64,000 nt of DNA from Jackrogersella multiformis (GCA_902806575.1 CADCXD010000008.1:558001-622000); one strand, 5' to 3'. Positions 1-10,437 are shown, counted from the stretch's first letter. Notes: a model not told the origin generated them from the letters alone. Translations and numbers: made by a program.

Positions 1-1943
1 GGATTTGGTTATAACATATCACCTACTTACCTAGCTCGATATCCACGTGGGCTTAGAAATCCGACCAGGAACCCCCTTTACCCCGGTCTTCGCACGATGC
101 TCCCCCGGGGCTCCCGGTTCAGCTTTCCTTAAATTTCGAGAAGCACGGCGCACGTTTGGGCGCCTCGGCTCTTCGTGTAGTGTAGCACGACATGTGCCGT
201 ACATAGTTGCCTATCATCCCTACCTAGGGAGTTAGCAATTCGTCGCTCTTCGTAATCCATGATGAGGCATAGGCATTCGTACTGCTCACCGCTACCATAC
301 CCGTATGGCTGATCACGGGAGCATCAACCGATGATACCCTACTATAATTTGCATGGGTGTCCAGGGTGCCCTTGATCTAAAGTTCAGGGGGCATCAAAGG
401 TTCGATTTCCAAAGACGTGCTCGATATGGTCCATCTTAATGCGGGTGGGGTGTCCCGCTGCAGCCAGCTTCGAGCGGAGCTGAGCTCAGCTTGAGCTCGC
501 GTGCATTTTAGATACGGACTGGCGACGGTGCGCTTGCGGGTCGGTTCGTTGTGCAAATACGATCAGTATTCTTTTTTCGATGCTCCCCGTCTCGCCCTAT
601 CCCCACGGCATCGGAGATGGTCCGTCACCATCTCGGATGTATCCTAGCCCCGATCTATATTCTACGGACGTGCCCTCATACCCGTTATGATATCCTAGCT
701 TCATTTGGGAACGAGAAGCATGCCTAATGTGTTCGTATTCGCCAGGTAACCCAGCATCTACTTGGCGCTTAGATTACTAGCTCCATCTCCAAGCACATTT
801 CTTGTCTTGCCTCCTTGCGACGTTGTCTACCTAGGAACACAAGGATTTGTCTCCCTCGCGAAGCTGGCAGCTGGACTCTTTCAACTGATGCCGCTTCATG
901 GCATTCGATTTGCACATCACATCGCCAGTGCAATGAACTATTTGCGCCGTGGTGGTTTTCGGCTTCCTAAATAGTCGTTGTCTCGTACGCATTGCCAAGA
1001 ACGATGCATTGCTATTGGCTGTCTCATTAGTTTCACACCTCCCGAGCTCGAATGTGATCGCAGATCGGAAGGTGGTAGTAGTAGTAAGTTTGGCACAGGA
1101 CTGGAGCCACTATCGCATATGAAAGACATTCAAGTTAACAATGCGTCGTCTTCTAGCTCTAGATATGGATTCCTAGTGGACCATCTAAACAATGTCGAGT
1201 CCAGAGCATAACACTCACAATGTCGTATCGCTAACGCCTAGATATGGGGGACTAGAGGTGGAAAACGAGAGAATGGTAGGAGGAAGCCATTGAATTGCTG
1301 TTCGGCTTTTGACGCAACTCGTAAATGACGAAGAAGCGATGTGTGCGCCTTTCCAGCATCATGAAATTTTAGTAATGCTCTCACATTGGCGTGTCAGCAT
1401 GCTATTGGAAAGAATCTATCAGGCATCGAAGTTGATTATCCCAATATCAATGTCTCCAGATAGTATGATCATGCCATGAGGAGAGATGAAAGAGGAACGG
1501 ACTAAGTCAAACTCGAGACCCCGAACGTTCCAGGCAGAATTTCGCATTAGCTCGTATTCCACCCCGGCTTTCACACTCACGTTTGCCTACGCTTTTCTGA
1601 CGTCGGTGTTGATGTTTTCGCTGCCACTTCTGTCGCCATCGCTACCGAGACCACAATAAGACAGCCTAGTTTGCTTCGTGAAAACCGGCAAAATTCGTCT
1701 TGCCATTTGCGGGCAGAATTATATTAACATTAGCAGCCTCAAGAACCAACCAGGCGACCTGCCCAGGGCCTAGGACATGGCGACGCGTAAATAGCAAAAC
1801 ATGAAACGGCCATAATGGAGCGTAGCCAGGGTTCTCGGCCAGCATAAGCCATATTTAACCGCCGGCAAAATCTGTCAGGGCTCCATCTTGCCAATATCGG
1901 AATCACGCTTCTCCAAGTTGGGGCACTGCCGGCAAAACAGATT
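1..1943. other. Intergenic DNA, no supported gene
   Basis: No reading frame here has a recognisable domain, and the open frames are all under 80 codons. There are isolated copies of the CCTAGG-type motif near 221-230 and 828-835. Composition is moderate and not RIP-like. I see no tRNA or other RNA gene. Confidence 0.6.
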
Positions 1944-1949
1944 CCCCAC
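1944..1949 (-). promoter_or_regulatory. Possible CreA/CRE1 carbon-repressor site
   Basis: CCCCAC here is GTGGGG on the minus strand, which fits the fungal CreA consensus SYGGRG. It lies about 285 bp upstream of the xylanase ATG, a normal place for glucose repression of a xylanase. A six-base degenerate site is common by chance, so this is weak by itself. Confidence 0.3.
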
Positions 1950-2045
1950 GATCATCGGCATAAACTTGCTAATCTCAACTCTGCTCAACCCGCCTTCTCG
2001 GGAATCAGGAACGGACTCGCAAATTCCCCTTTCCAGAAGGAGGCT

Positions 2046-2060
2046 ATTGGCTAAAAAGAA
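2046..2060 (+). promoter_or_regulatory. Composite CCAAT / XlnR-XYR1 / AGAA element of the xylanase promoter
   Basis: The 15-base stretch ATTGGCTAAAAAGAA overlaps three known cis motifs: an inverted CCAAT box (ATTGG, 2046-2050) for the HAP complex, the XlnR/XYR1 site GGCTAAA (2049-2055), and AGAA (2057-2060). Trichoderma xyn2 is known to be controlled by a compact xylanase-activating element of the same three parts. The site lies 174-188 bp upstream of the GH11 start codon and just upstream of a TATA-like box. The motifs are seen directly; the regulatory role is inferred. Confidence 0.6.
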
Positions 2061-2090
2061 GGCCGCGACCAATTTACATCCTAGGCAAAG

Positions 2091-2097
2091 TATTTAA
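2091..2097 (+). promoter_or_regulatory. TATA-like box of the xylanase gene
   Basis: TATTTAA lies 137 bp upstream of the xylanase ATG and about 30 bp downstream of the XlnR/CCAAT composite. That spacing would put transcription start near 2125 and leave a 5' leader of about 110 nt. Inferred from motif and position only. Confidence 0.45.
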
Positions 2098-2233
2098 GCA
2101 ATCCCATCCCGCTCCCGGCGATCAAGGACCCTGAGGAGCTTCTTTCAACTACCAAAGCTAAAGCCAAAGCCAAGACAGCCAGACCAGACCCTCAGTTAAT
2201 CAGCTTCATCGACCAGCTAGGACAGACAACAAA

Positions 2234-2887
2234 ATGCTCGGCTCATCCGTCTTCGTCGCCCTCGCGGCCGCCGCCGGGGCCCTCGCCTCGCCCCTCGACC
2301 TCATCACGCGGTCGACGCCCGCCGGCACCGGCACCAACAACGGGTTCTTCTACTCGTTCTGGACCGACGGGGCCGGGCAGGTGACGTACAACAACGGCGA
2401 CGCCGGGTCGTACGACGTGACCTGGCAGAACGTGGGCAACTTCGTGGCGGGCAAGGGGTGGAACCCGGGGGCGTCGCGGGTGGTGACGTACAACGGGACG
2501 TGGAACGGGGCGAACGTGAACAGCTACCTGTCGGTGTACGGGTGGACGCGGAACCCGCTGATCGAGTACTACGTGGTGGAGGCGTTCGGGACGTACAACC
2601 CGTCGAGCGGGGCGACGAAGCTGGGGTCGGTGGTGAGCGACGGGAGCACGTACGACGTGTACCGCACGCAGCGCGTCAACCAGCCGTCCATCGACGGCAC
2701 CTCTACCTTCTACCAGTTCTGGAGCGTGCGCCAGCAGAAGCGCGTCGGCGGCTCCGTCACCATGCAGAACCACTTCGACGCCTGGGAGAAGGCCGGCCTC
2801 AAGCTCGGCACCCACAACTACCAGATCCTCGCCACCGAGGGCTACCAGAGCAGCGGCTCCGCCAAGATCACCATCCAGCAGTCTTGA
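2234..2887 (+). CDS. Secreted GH11 endo-1,4-beta-xylanase
   Basis: A 217-residue secreted enzyme that cleaves internal beta-1,4 bonds of xylan. Residues 1-19 form a signal peptide (hydrophobic Ala-rich core ending ALAS). A short propeptide ending at Arg26 may follow. The single GH11 beta-jelly-roll fills the rest and is of normal length for the family. The nucleophile is Glu111 in PLIEYYVVE and the acid/base is Glu202 in ATEGYQSSG. Asn69 (GNF) stands where alkaline or neutral GH11 enzymes have Asn and acidic ones have Asp, so a near-neutral pH optimum is likely. There is one N-glycosylation sequon, at Asn87. No cellulose-binding module is present. The gene has no intron, although many fungal GH11 genes have one or two, and its third codon positions are almost all G or C. 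The ATG at 2234 is the only start that gives the signal peptide. Regulation by XlnR and carbon repression is likely from the promoter motifs. Confidence 0.95.
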   Translation: MLGSSVFVALAAAAGALASPLDLITRSTPAGTGTNNGFFYSFWTDGAGQVTYNNGDAGSYDVTWQNVGNFVAGKGWNPGASRVVTYNGTWNGANVNSYLSVYGWTRNPLIEYYVVEAFGTYNPSSGATKLGSVVSDGSTYDVYRTQRVNQPSIDGTSTFYQFWSVRQQKRVGGSVTMQNHFDAWEKAGLKLGTHNYQILATEGYQSSGSAKITIQQS

Positions 2888-3413
2888 GGGCGCCGAGGCG
2901 ATTCGCCGAGCGCTTGGGTCGGGATGGGGGTATTGGTTGGTGGTTGGCGGGAAGGAATGCGCGCGGCCTCGCGGACTTTCTGACGCATGCTACCTAGTCG
3001 GTATCTTTGGGCTCGACAACTGTACTTTGCGGAATTCTCGGTGTAGAGGCACCTATCTACTGACTTGGAATCATATTTGAGTATAAGTGACGAATATAGC
3101 ATGATCTATCTCTTTGAATGGAAGTTGTTTACAGCCCCTTGCAACTTGGGAACTTTCTCTGCTTGTCCAAGTTATCGTATTATCGGAATATAGCTGACTT
3201 AAATCCCCTGTCGTATACGGTAACTTCCGTTATGCATGTGATCCCTTTCAATAAGCGAACGGTAAGGCAGACAGAGCGCCCCCAAATTTGCGGTTGGCAG
3301 TCAGCAGTTATCCATTGATGCCTAATTTCGGAATTTCGACGTACAATCCTATTCTTACCAACCCCATAACTCGTCGACGTTCAGCTCCAGTTTAAGCCAC
3401 AGCTAAATCAAAC
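2888..3413. other. Intergenic spacer between xylanase and HET gene
   Basis: Holds the xylanase 3' region and the HET-gene promoter. A CCTAG-type motif lies near 2990. No coding sequence is supported. Confidence 0.6.
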
Positions 3414-5081
3414 ATGCATCTTCTCGACGTTAATACAAAACGACTAAGGAAATATGTGGAAGAGAAGAATGGAATTGTTGTAGAAGCCTACGGTATACTC
3501 TCCCACCGGTGGCTAGCTCGAGAAGACGAGGTGCTCTTTGAGGATGTCGAATCTGCCGACCATACAGTTATGGAGAAGAAGAAAGGCTTCTTCAAACTCC
3601 ACCGGCTCTGCGAGCAAGCCAAGCAGCATAGCTTAAAGTATGTTTGGATCGACAGTTGTTGCATCGATAGGTCCAACAGCACTGAGCTCCAGGAATCCAT
3701 CAATAGCATGTACCGGTGGTATAGGAACGCAGAGACATGTTATGCTTATCTTAAGGACACCTTAAAACCAACTTCTGGACCACTCAAGCTGGGTAAAAAG
3801 GAGGAGTGGTTTAAGAGAGGTTGGACGTTGCAAGAGCTCATAGCACCAAGAGAGGTGCTATTCTACGACAAACACTGGCAGTCCCTTGGGAGTAGATACC
3901 TTTTAAATGAATTTATATCCGGCGTCACAGGCATTCGGCTGTCACAACTAAGAGGACATTTCGAGCTGAGGGATTGTTCAATAGCAGAACGCATGTCTTG
4001 GGCGTCCGGGCGAGAGACGACAAAGGATGAAGACAGTGCATATTGCCTGATTGGGTTGTTCGACGTAAACATGCCGATGCTCTACGGCGAAGGGGGCGCC
4101 AAGGCATTTATGCGCCTGCAAGAGGAAATTATCAAGACTTCGGATGACCAGTCTATCTTCGCCTGGAAGGGCTTACTATGGGACTCCGGGTTGTTAGCTA
4201 CAAGCCCAGATGCTTTCCGCGGCTGCGGAAGAGTGGAAAAGCAATCCCGCCGCACAGGCAATAGCGCATTTTCCATGACTAACAGGGGCGTTTTCATCAC
4301 CCTAAACTTGACGCCCTGGGCACCTAATACGTATATGGCTCTAATCAATTGTGTGGAGCAGCGAGACGACACAGTTAATAAGCAGTTAGGCATTTTCCTC
4401 CGTAGGCAATTGGCAGACGACCAGTTCGTCAGAGTCCATGTAAAGGGGAAAGAATTTTACTATTTGGACGACTCGGAAGCACGAAATTGTCACACTAGGA
4501 ATGTTTCTATATATGTAAAGCAGCTCAACTGGGAGGTTGACCGCCTTCATCACCGCGAGCCGGTGAACGGCATTCGACTAAGCCTTCACCTAGTCAAGTG
4601 GACTACGAAAGAGGGACACTGGGACCCGCGGAATGACACGATGGCTTTCACGCCGGACACCGACGAGTGGCTCAACGTGGGCACATTGACGCTCCTAGCA
4701 CATAGAAAGATGAAGGTCATGAAGCTGGGTTTTGACTTCGGTTTCAACCCTACTATCCTCATCTGCGAGTCAACCGTCGACCCTACCATCAACTTCTTCC
4801 ACGCCTCGCCGACCAAAGACTACACTCAGTGGGAAGAGAGCGTATGGATGAGGTCGCCCGGTGTCGCCTTGGAATGGAATCGTATAGTATTCGCCAATAG
4901 AAGTTGGACAGCTATGACGAATCCATACAGTGGTATCTGGGTGCTAAAGGGAGACCGCCTTAAAGGTCTTAACGTATATCTTGGCTCTACAGGTATACAA
5001 GTCGTCTTAACCAAGATAAGGATTCCAGATACTCGCGTATGGAATCTAGAGATCAACATGGATCCAACTAAAACGATGTGA
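3414..5081 (+). CDS. Heterokaryon-incompatibility (HET) domain protein
   Basis: A 555-residue intronless protein with an N-terminal HET domain. The classical blocks are visible in order: AYGILSHRW (residues 25-33), YVWIDSCCIDRSNSTELQES (76-95) leading into SMYRWYRNAETCYAYL, and WFKRGWTLQELIAP (132-145). The usual downstream block of this family follows at about 192-251 (ERMSWASGRETTKDEDSAYCL, then MPMLYGEG and QSIFAW). HET proteins trigger cell death when incompatible hyphae fuse. Many are orphan family members whose specific partner is unknown. The C-terminal 300 residues (251-555) contain no NACHT, WD40 or ankyrin repeats that I can see, so this is the short HET-plus-unknown class. The start ATG sits just before the HET domain, as is common. 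No neighbouring partner gene is recognisable. Confidence 0.9.
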   Translation: MHLLDVNTKRLRKYVEEKNGIVVEAYGILSHRWLAREDEVLFEDVESADHTVMEKKKGFFKLHRLCEQAKQHSLKYVWIDSCCIDRSNSTELQESINSMYRWYRNAETCYAYLKDTLKPTSGPLKLGKKEEWFKRGWTLQELIAPREVLFYDKHWQSLGSRYLLNEFISGVTGIRLSQLRGHFELRDCSIAERMSWASGRETTKDEDSAYCLIGLFDVNMPMLYGEGGAKAFMRLQEEIIKTSDDQSIFAWKGLLWDSGLLATSPDAFRGCGRVEKQSRRTGNSAFSMTNRGVFITLNLTPWAPNTYMALINCVEQRDDTVNKQLGIFLRRQLADDQFVRVHVKGKEFYYLDDSEARNCHTRNVSIYVKQLNWEVDRLHHREPVNGIRLSLHLVKWTTKEGHWDPRNDTMAFTPDTDEWLNVGTLTLLAHRKMKVMKLGFDFGFNPTILICESTVDPTINFFHASPTKDYTQWEESVWMRSPGVALEWNRIVFANRSWTAMTNPYSGIWVLKGDRLKGLNVYLGSTGIQVVLTKIRIPDTRVWNLEINMDPTKTM

Positions 5082-6572
5082 AAAGGGCGCAATCTCCGAA
5101 TATCACAATGTGTTTAAGGCATAAACGAGCTTGATAACAAATTCTGAACATTCTTATATGGTGTTCAGGATCGGTGAGAAGATGCCTCGAACGGAAAGAA
5201 AATATTAATCACAACCTCCATAGTGACTAGATATTTAATTGTCTACCTTATATGACCATCTTATCCATGTGCCAACGCCACATATATCCGTGACATGTCT
5301 ACGGTTGTGTACCTATAAGCCACTTACTATCGTCTATCACTATATGGGTTCTGGTTACTCTAATAACAGTGCACGCTTCTAAGAGTTATAGTGTTAGGAT
5401 GGGGTGGAAATAGAGTGAAAGACAAAGGTTGTAGTAGCATTGGATATGGTAGATAGTGGCTGGTATAACCCTAAAGCTCTCTCAAGTATACCCTAAGTAG
5501 GTAGATAAGGAAGGATTCACGCCCCTTATACTAGGTAGAGGTACTGGCATTTAGAAGAATACCTTCAGGGTTCGCCTTCTATTCTCTTCTATTGTCCCCT
5601 GACACATATGTAGCTACTACTTACTCGGGGCTTACTACTCTCTAGGTAACGGTGGCTCGTTGGGATAATAACCTAACTATAAGTCACAGATGATCCTGCT
5701 TTTCCTTCGAAAAGAGTATTAACATCTGTAACCATAAGAGTCTCTTATTCTTCAAATACACAGACTGCCAGGAATCCAAATGATACCTAAGCTAAGTAGA
5801 AACCCTTTTCTCGAGACTACGGCGAATGGTCGAGAGCGCTGTGAGCAGAAGCGAGAGAAATGATATAACAGCCACTAACTAAACAGCCCAATCTCCCCCT
5901 TCTGCTCATCTTGTTTACTGTCGCAGGCTATAGCCTCCGTGTTGGAGCTGTAGCTACTGCTAAGACCTGCTCTTTACTCCTATAAACCTTATACACTCAC
6001 TCGCCGAAGCCCTTTTGGCTCAGCAGAGCGTTCTAAACCTTCACTTTTACTACTTGGTTTCTCACTCATTTTCCCGTGACATTTACTCAACGAGATAAGG
6101 TATCGACAATAATGAAGAGAGAGGGGGGAGGGCTAAATTGCTAGTTAAACACCTGTCATATTCGCCTATATGCTATTGGCCTTTACCTAAGGCACAACTT
6201 TTATGTCAAGCAGTACTTTAGCTCTGTCTCCTTGTGGACTACTCTGGACGTCGTATGCGCCACGGCTGCGCGCCGTTATGTGTATCTATTATTATAACCA
6301 TCATTATCATCATAAGGCACAACATACTCACGCAAAAGCACAAAACAGCAACATCACAAAAAATAGGAGATTCGTTTCAGCAGCGGTCATTTTTTCCCTT
6401 ATTATACATGTGGAGTGTGGACAAGTTTTACACAAGGACGGCAACTCCTCATAATACACCATGGAGGTTTTATTCTTTCTACCTCCTTCTTAAGCCTCTC
6501 TGATTCTTCGTTCGGCCTCCCATTTCTGCCCTTCCGCCCTTAAACCCGTCCTGGTTTTTTTTGGGTTAGCGT
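5082..6572. other. Intergenic DNA, no supported gene
   Basis: About 1.5 kb with frequent stops in all frames. The only open frames, near 6200-6500, are low-complexity (TTATCAT-type runs) and resemble nothing. The right end is the 3' region of the minus-strand MAM33 gene. Confidence 0.55.
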
Positions 6573-7532
6573 CTAGGCGTCGATGAAGGTCTTCACATTC
6601 TTCAGCCAGTTCCGGTACTCGCGCTGCTCCTTGAGGTCCATGTAGGCGGGGACGAAGACGGCGAGGGCCTGGGAGACGCCGCGCTCTTCGAGGTAGCGCT
6701 CCATGAGGAGCTGCAGGTCCTCGTCGAGGGTGCCGAAGGGCGGGCCGGGGTAGAAGTTCTCGGCGGCGTGGGCGGTGTCGGCGGTCTCGCCGTGCGCCAG
6801 CTTCGCGTCCTTGAAGTAGTAGAAGTTGTCGACCAAGACGGTGCCTTCCTGCGCTATAGCCTCGATGTTAAGAGCGCCTTTGCCCTCCTTCTCGACTACG
6901 ACGTTTAACCGGAATGGCACGGGAGCATCAGGCGCATCATCTCCGTCTTCGGCTCCTTCGTCCTCCTCGGCCTGCTCCTCAGGCGCGTTCCTGCCCTGCG
7001 GGGCGTCGAGCTCCTCATCACCCAGCGGGTCATCATCGTTGTACATATCGCTGTTCTGGAATTCGCTAGATAAATCAGAGATGGAGAAGGTGACGGTGAT
7101 GCTAAAGCAGATATATATATATTAGTTTCTTCTCGATGCACACACATATTTATTCCGGCGGAGGGCGACTCACGTTTCGTTTTGAAACTTCCGCTTCAGG
7201 ACAACCTCCTCCTTTCCGAGTGTGTCTACAAGCTTGAAGGGGCTGTTCTCGAGGAAGTCCTTGACGCTCGACGGCGGGGCATCGCTCTCCTTTAACTCGG
7301 TTTCGAACTGGATTTCGCTGTCGAGCTTGACGGACAGCTCCTCATCGACATCGGGCTTCGCCTGCCTGAATTGAGTTGTTGAGAAGGCTGATGCGAACTG
7401 GGTTGATCTGAGAGGTGCCCATGACGACTTCAGAGAGGTCGACCGAGCGAGTCTGGATTGGCGCATTGCCGTAGAGCTGAGACGGGTAAAAGTGCGAGGC
7501 GCTGAGCGCGCGGCAGCTCGGAGAGACATCAT
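6573..7532 (-). CDS. MAM33: Mitochondrial acidic matrix protein, MAM33/p32 family
   Basis: Two exons, complement of 7174-7532 and 6573-7101, with a 72-nt intron (GTGAGT donor, TTTAG acceptor), give 295 residues. The acceptor was chosen because it restores the family core NETITVTFSISDL across the junction; a second AG 45 nt further in would delete it. The N-terminus is rich in Arg, Ser and Ala with no acidic residue for about 60 residues, a typical mitochondrial presequence. Two ATGs are adjacent (7532 and 7529). The middle has the strongly acidic insert of the family (EEQAEEDEGAEDGDD). The C-terminus, with YFKDAKLAHG and FGTLDEDLQLLMERYLEERG, matches MAM33. p32 proteins form doughnut-shaped acidic trimers in the matrix, linked to oxidative phosphorylation and mitoribosome function. 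Third positions are far richer in G/C in the 3' 250 bp than upstream. Confidence 0.92.
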
Positions 7533-7674
7533 CTTGCTGGGACTAAGTAATAACAATCGGATTCAAGATGAAATTAAATTGTTGTTGGGGTATCACTTTT
7601 GATGTTGAATAAATTTTGGAATATAAAAAATTAAAAAATTAAAAAAAGGCTCTAAAATTTTATCTGGTGATGGC

Positions 7675-7700
7675 GATAACCGATAAAAGATTAAAGATAA
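7675..7700 (+). promoter_or_regulatory. Cluster of three GATA-factor motifs
   Basis: GATAA occurs at 7675-7679, 7682-7686 and 7696-7700, with a further TATC at 7661. The cluster lies about 140-170 bp upstream of the minus-strand MAM33 start. Fungal GATA factors (nitrogen, iron or light regulators) often bind paired sites. The surrounding 7600-7730 is AT-rich, which raises the chance frequency, so the role is only suggested. Confidence 0.3.
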
Positions 7701-7732
7701 ACGATTGGACCTTTTTTATTTTATTTTTTATG

Positions 7733-8231
7733 CACGGACCAATGAACTGCGTAGTGGGGGTGGGCCCTGGTAAGCTTTCGATAGGTACGGATAGGTATAC
7801 GATACTCCACTCTTCTTAATCCGATTTAATGCATATTCCATTAGGCGCACAACGGATTCATAACCCCCTAAACCAAAATTGATACCTTAAGGTACCTATT
7901 GCTAGTTAAATACAGAATAGAGAAGTAAGAATTTAGATGGAGTTCCAAAATATGACTTAGAAATTTGCAGCATATTGACAATCTGAGTTACAGGGGTCTG
8001 AATCTCATATTTGTAATGAATAACTATATGCCTATAACGTTCGTAGATGGCTGGCCCGACATGATCGATAGTCTAGTCAGTTCGCCGGGCATTGGTATCT
8101 TGAAGGCGTGATGTTAAGCCAAGACAAAGACAGCCTCAAGCTAGAACTTTGTGGCCTTTGGTCTTTCCTTGTCTTGGTTTCCGTTTTATAATGTTGGTAG
8201 TTGACTTTGAAGTAACCGTAGTATGAATTGC
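7733..8231. other. Intergenic DNA, nothing supported
   Basis: AT-leaning spacer between the MAM33 promoter and the small Cys-rich frame. No coding, RNA or repeat feature is visible. Confidence 0.5.
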
Positions 8232-8435
8232 TTATATCCGTGATGCCAATTCGACCCCTTCCTTACATTGCCAGCATTGGTATTGAGTCTTGTTAGCTGT
8301 GCTGTTGACGCCAGACCCGCAGCTTCCGAAGACACCGCTCACGCTGGCGGTCTTGCACGATTGCTCCGAGATCAGAACCGTTTCCTCGCGGCCGCAGGCG
8401 TAACAGGCCCTTAAGTGCGTGACGTACTGGCACAT
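8232..8435 (-). CDS. Possible small cysteine-rich protein, function unknown
   Basis: A 67-codon frame with a true ATG. The product has cysteines arranged MCxY, then ACYAC, SC, SCGSG and CWQC, eight in all, two of the groups being CxxC pairs. Short fungal proteins that start MCxY and carry CxxC pairs are common, lack a signal peptide and may bind zinc. I do not recognise a named family. A second, non-ATG frame on the same strand (8547-8729) also carries CSWCVSC and could be an upstream exon, but I could not find a convincing splice pair joining them. It might equally be chance. Confidence 0.35.
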   Translation of the reverse strand: MCQYVTHLRACYACGREETVLISEQSCKTASVSGVFGSCGSGVNSTANKTQYQCWQCKEGVELASRI

Positions 8436-9663
8436 CTCTATATCCGCGTAAGTGATATAAGTCAGCTTAGGGGTCCGGGCCTACGTACTAGAGTAACGTT
8501 GGGATGTAAACTCGGTAACTTGCAACTGGATTCACTGTGACAGTTGTCATATGGGGTAGAGATCGTCGTTATCGAAATTTTCATTCATCTTGAAGCACAC
8601 CTGGCTCCAATTTATATGACGCCGACGGCAGCTCACACACCAGGAACACCCAGATGCCTCTTCTGCCGTGGTTCTTCTAAAGCACAACTTATCTCGAGGG
8701 CATCGCTGCTGCGTTTCTGACCGGGCCAATCGGGTACCCGAAGAAGCGAAGGAGAGAGAACCTACTCATCCAAGGTTATTCCTATACTAGCCACTTGGAC
8801 CAATCGCCTTGAGACTTCTTGCTGAGATGATAAGCATCTAGCTTAATGGACGTGCTACGAGTCATAGTATCGGTTTTAGATAGCCTGAATTCAAAGAGGA
8901 CAATGCACTGAGCAAGTAGCCGTGTCGGGACGAGTCCGTCGAAGACAAGGAGGTTGTGAAATGTCGCACGTTCATTGACTGCGGACGGGACGATCTGGTT
9001 TATATATAAAGACAGTCGAGGGATCGGCGCCTCGGGACGTGGTAAGGCTTCCCGGCGTCTTTCAGGGTCTCGGGTCCGGGGTGCAGCTAATGGTGAACCA
9101 GCATCCCAGGAACATTCGGCTACCCGCTCCCCTCCCACGTGCAACTGGATGGTCTAAAAACAGCTGCTGCGAGTTTCACATTCCGGTCGCAGGCGACCAC
9201 GATTTTATATCTGTAGTGGCACTCGCACCCAACAGGGTCGGACGCGCCGAGCACGGTCGGGGAGGAAAATCTGCCTAGTACTGTCCCCGGTTCATGGCTG
9301 CGGAGATCTTGCCGAGCCCCTCCAACGCCGCCTCGCCGGTTTTAACCATAGGCGCGAACTTACAGGGTTCAAGGCCAGCCGGCATAATCTAATCTGTGCC
9401 TATCGTTGTATCAAGAAATCTGTGAGCTGGTTGCGGAGTTTGCAGCTGATATGCGCCACGGCTGTAGGTAACCGCGAGTTCGGGATTCAAAGGTCAAACC
9501 AGACCGAACTTCCTTGTCTGGTCTCGGAAACTACCTACGCCCGTACGTAAGGCCCCGTCTGTTCCATGATGAAGACAGAAACATCAACCGAGGGTGCAGA
9601 GAATCGTCGTACACGCCCTTTCGGACTGAAGACTTTAAGCACGTGGGTCCTGGAGGGATCTTC
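8436..9663. other. Intergenic DNA, no certain gene
   Basis: Open frames at 8782-9144 (-) and 8975-9157 (+) overlap antiparallel, lack recognised motifs, and the minus one begins at TTG. A TATA-like TATATATAAA lies at about 9000-9009. The right end is the 3' flank of TMA16. Confidence 0.45.
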
Positions 9664-10437
9664 TCAGTGCTCTCCTCTCGGAGGAAAGCTGGAAGGTTGA
9701 ACTTGACCGGTGGAAGATAACCTCACCCACTTGAGCGTGTTTAGGTAGGACCAAGATCCTTCCCACCGACTTAGAAGCCCAGCATTCTCTGCCGTATCAA
9801 GCACCGGAATTACTGAGACGCAGGATTAGCCAGATGAGCAGCTGTCATAGAGTCGCGAGTACTAACGGAAACCATTCTGGTGCTCCTTCTGGAGCTTACT
9901 GATCTTTACTTTTAGTATATCTTCCTTAGCACTGGTAGGACGTCCAGGCCGTCGTGCCTTTTTGATCTCGCTCAACTCTTCATCATATTGGTTCACGAAA
10001 CTAATTGTGAAGTTAGTATGAAGAAGACCAAGACCACATGGCATAGGGTGTGTTGACGAGACTAACGTCTTGATAAGCTCCTGTATTACATCCATCTGAA
10101 GAGGCTGGCTTTCATTTTGTCTCACAGCTTCTTGAAAAAAGGTGGCTCGTTCAACTAAACCACATAAAACTTGTTAACAACCTGGGCACATACGTAGGTG
10201 AGTGAGTCTACCTAACCTAGGGTGGTAGGCGTGGTAGGTGTGGTGGCACAATTCATAAATCGACTTACGGTAAGGCTTATCGGTTTTCTTCCTCGACGCC
10301 GCAATCTTTTCAAGTTTCTCATCTCGGAGTTGAGCCCGATGCAATCGCTTGGAGTCCCGCGAGTATTGATGAAGGGAATCGATGGTGCCCTTCTTCTTGG
10401 TAATGGCCTTTCGTGTCCTCTCGAATGTCTTTGGCAT
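9664..10437 (-). CDS. TMA16: TMA16, translation-machinery-associated / 60S biogenesis factor
   Basis: Four exons, complement of 10269-10437, 10067-10154, 9867-10000 and 9664-9812, give 179 residues. Introns are 114, 66 and 54 nt, with donors GTAAGT, GTTAGT and GTTAGT. The phases close perfectly, and each junction rebuilds a family block: TDKPYLERATFFQEAV (residues 52-67), ELIKTFVNQYDEEL (82-95) and GFLIPVLDTAEN (129-140). The N-terminus (MPKTFERTRKAITKKKG, then SRDSKRLHRA) and KKARRPGRPTSAKED (99-113) are TMA16 hallmarks. The C-terminal SRWEGSWSYLNTLKWVRL (145-162) comes only from exon 4 and would be missed without the 54-nt intron. TMA16 binds nuclear pre-60S particles. The protein is basic and has no membrane segment. 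It is transcribed divergently from EXO1, with 1.1 kb between the starts. Confidence 0.93.

Noticed and set aside
393..404. B-box-like GGTTCGATTTCC suggesting a tRNA gene
   Set aside because: No matching A box or foldable acceptor stem in the 70 bp upstream.
2243..2815. 190-codon open frame on the minus strand, and a +2-frame 179-codon frame at 2458-2997
   Set aside because: Both are shadows of the GC3-rich GH11 gene. Their products are low-complexity Arg/Val/His-rich sequence without domains.
7021..7060. Alternative MAM33 acceptor nearer the second exon (AG before CGAATTCC)
   Set aside because: In phase, but it removes the ITVTFSISDL core that the family conserves; the upstream acceptor at 7102 was used instead.
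8782..9144. 120-codon minus-strand frame as a gene
   Set aside because: Begins at TTG, overlaps opposite-strand open frames and lacks any recognised motif or composition typical of the true exons nearby.
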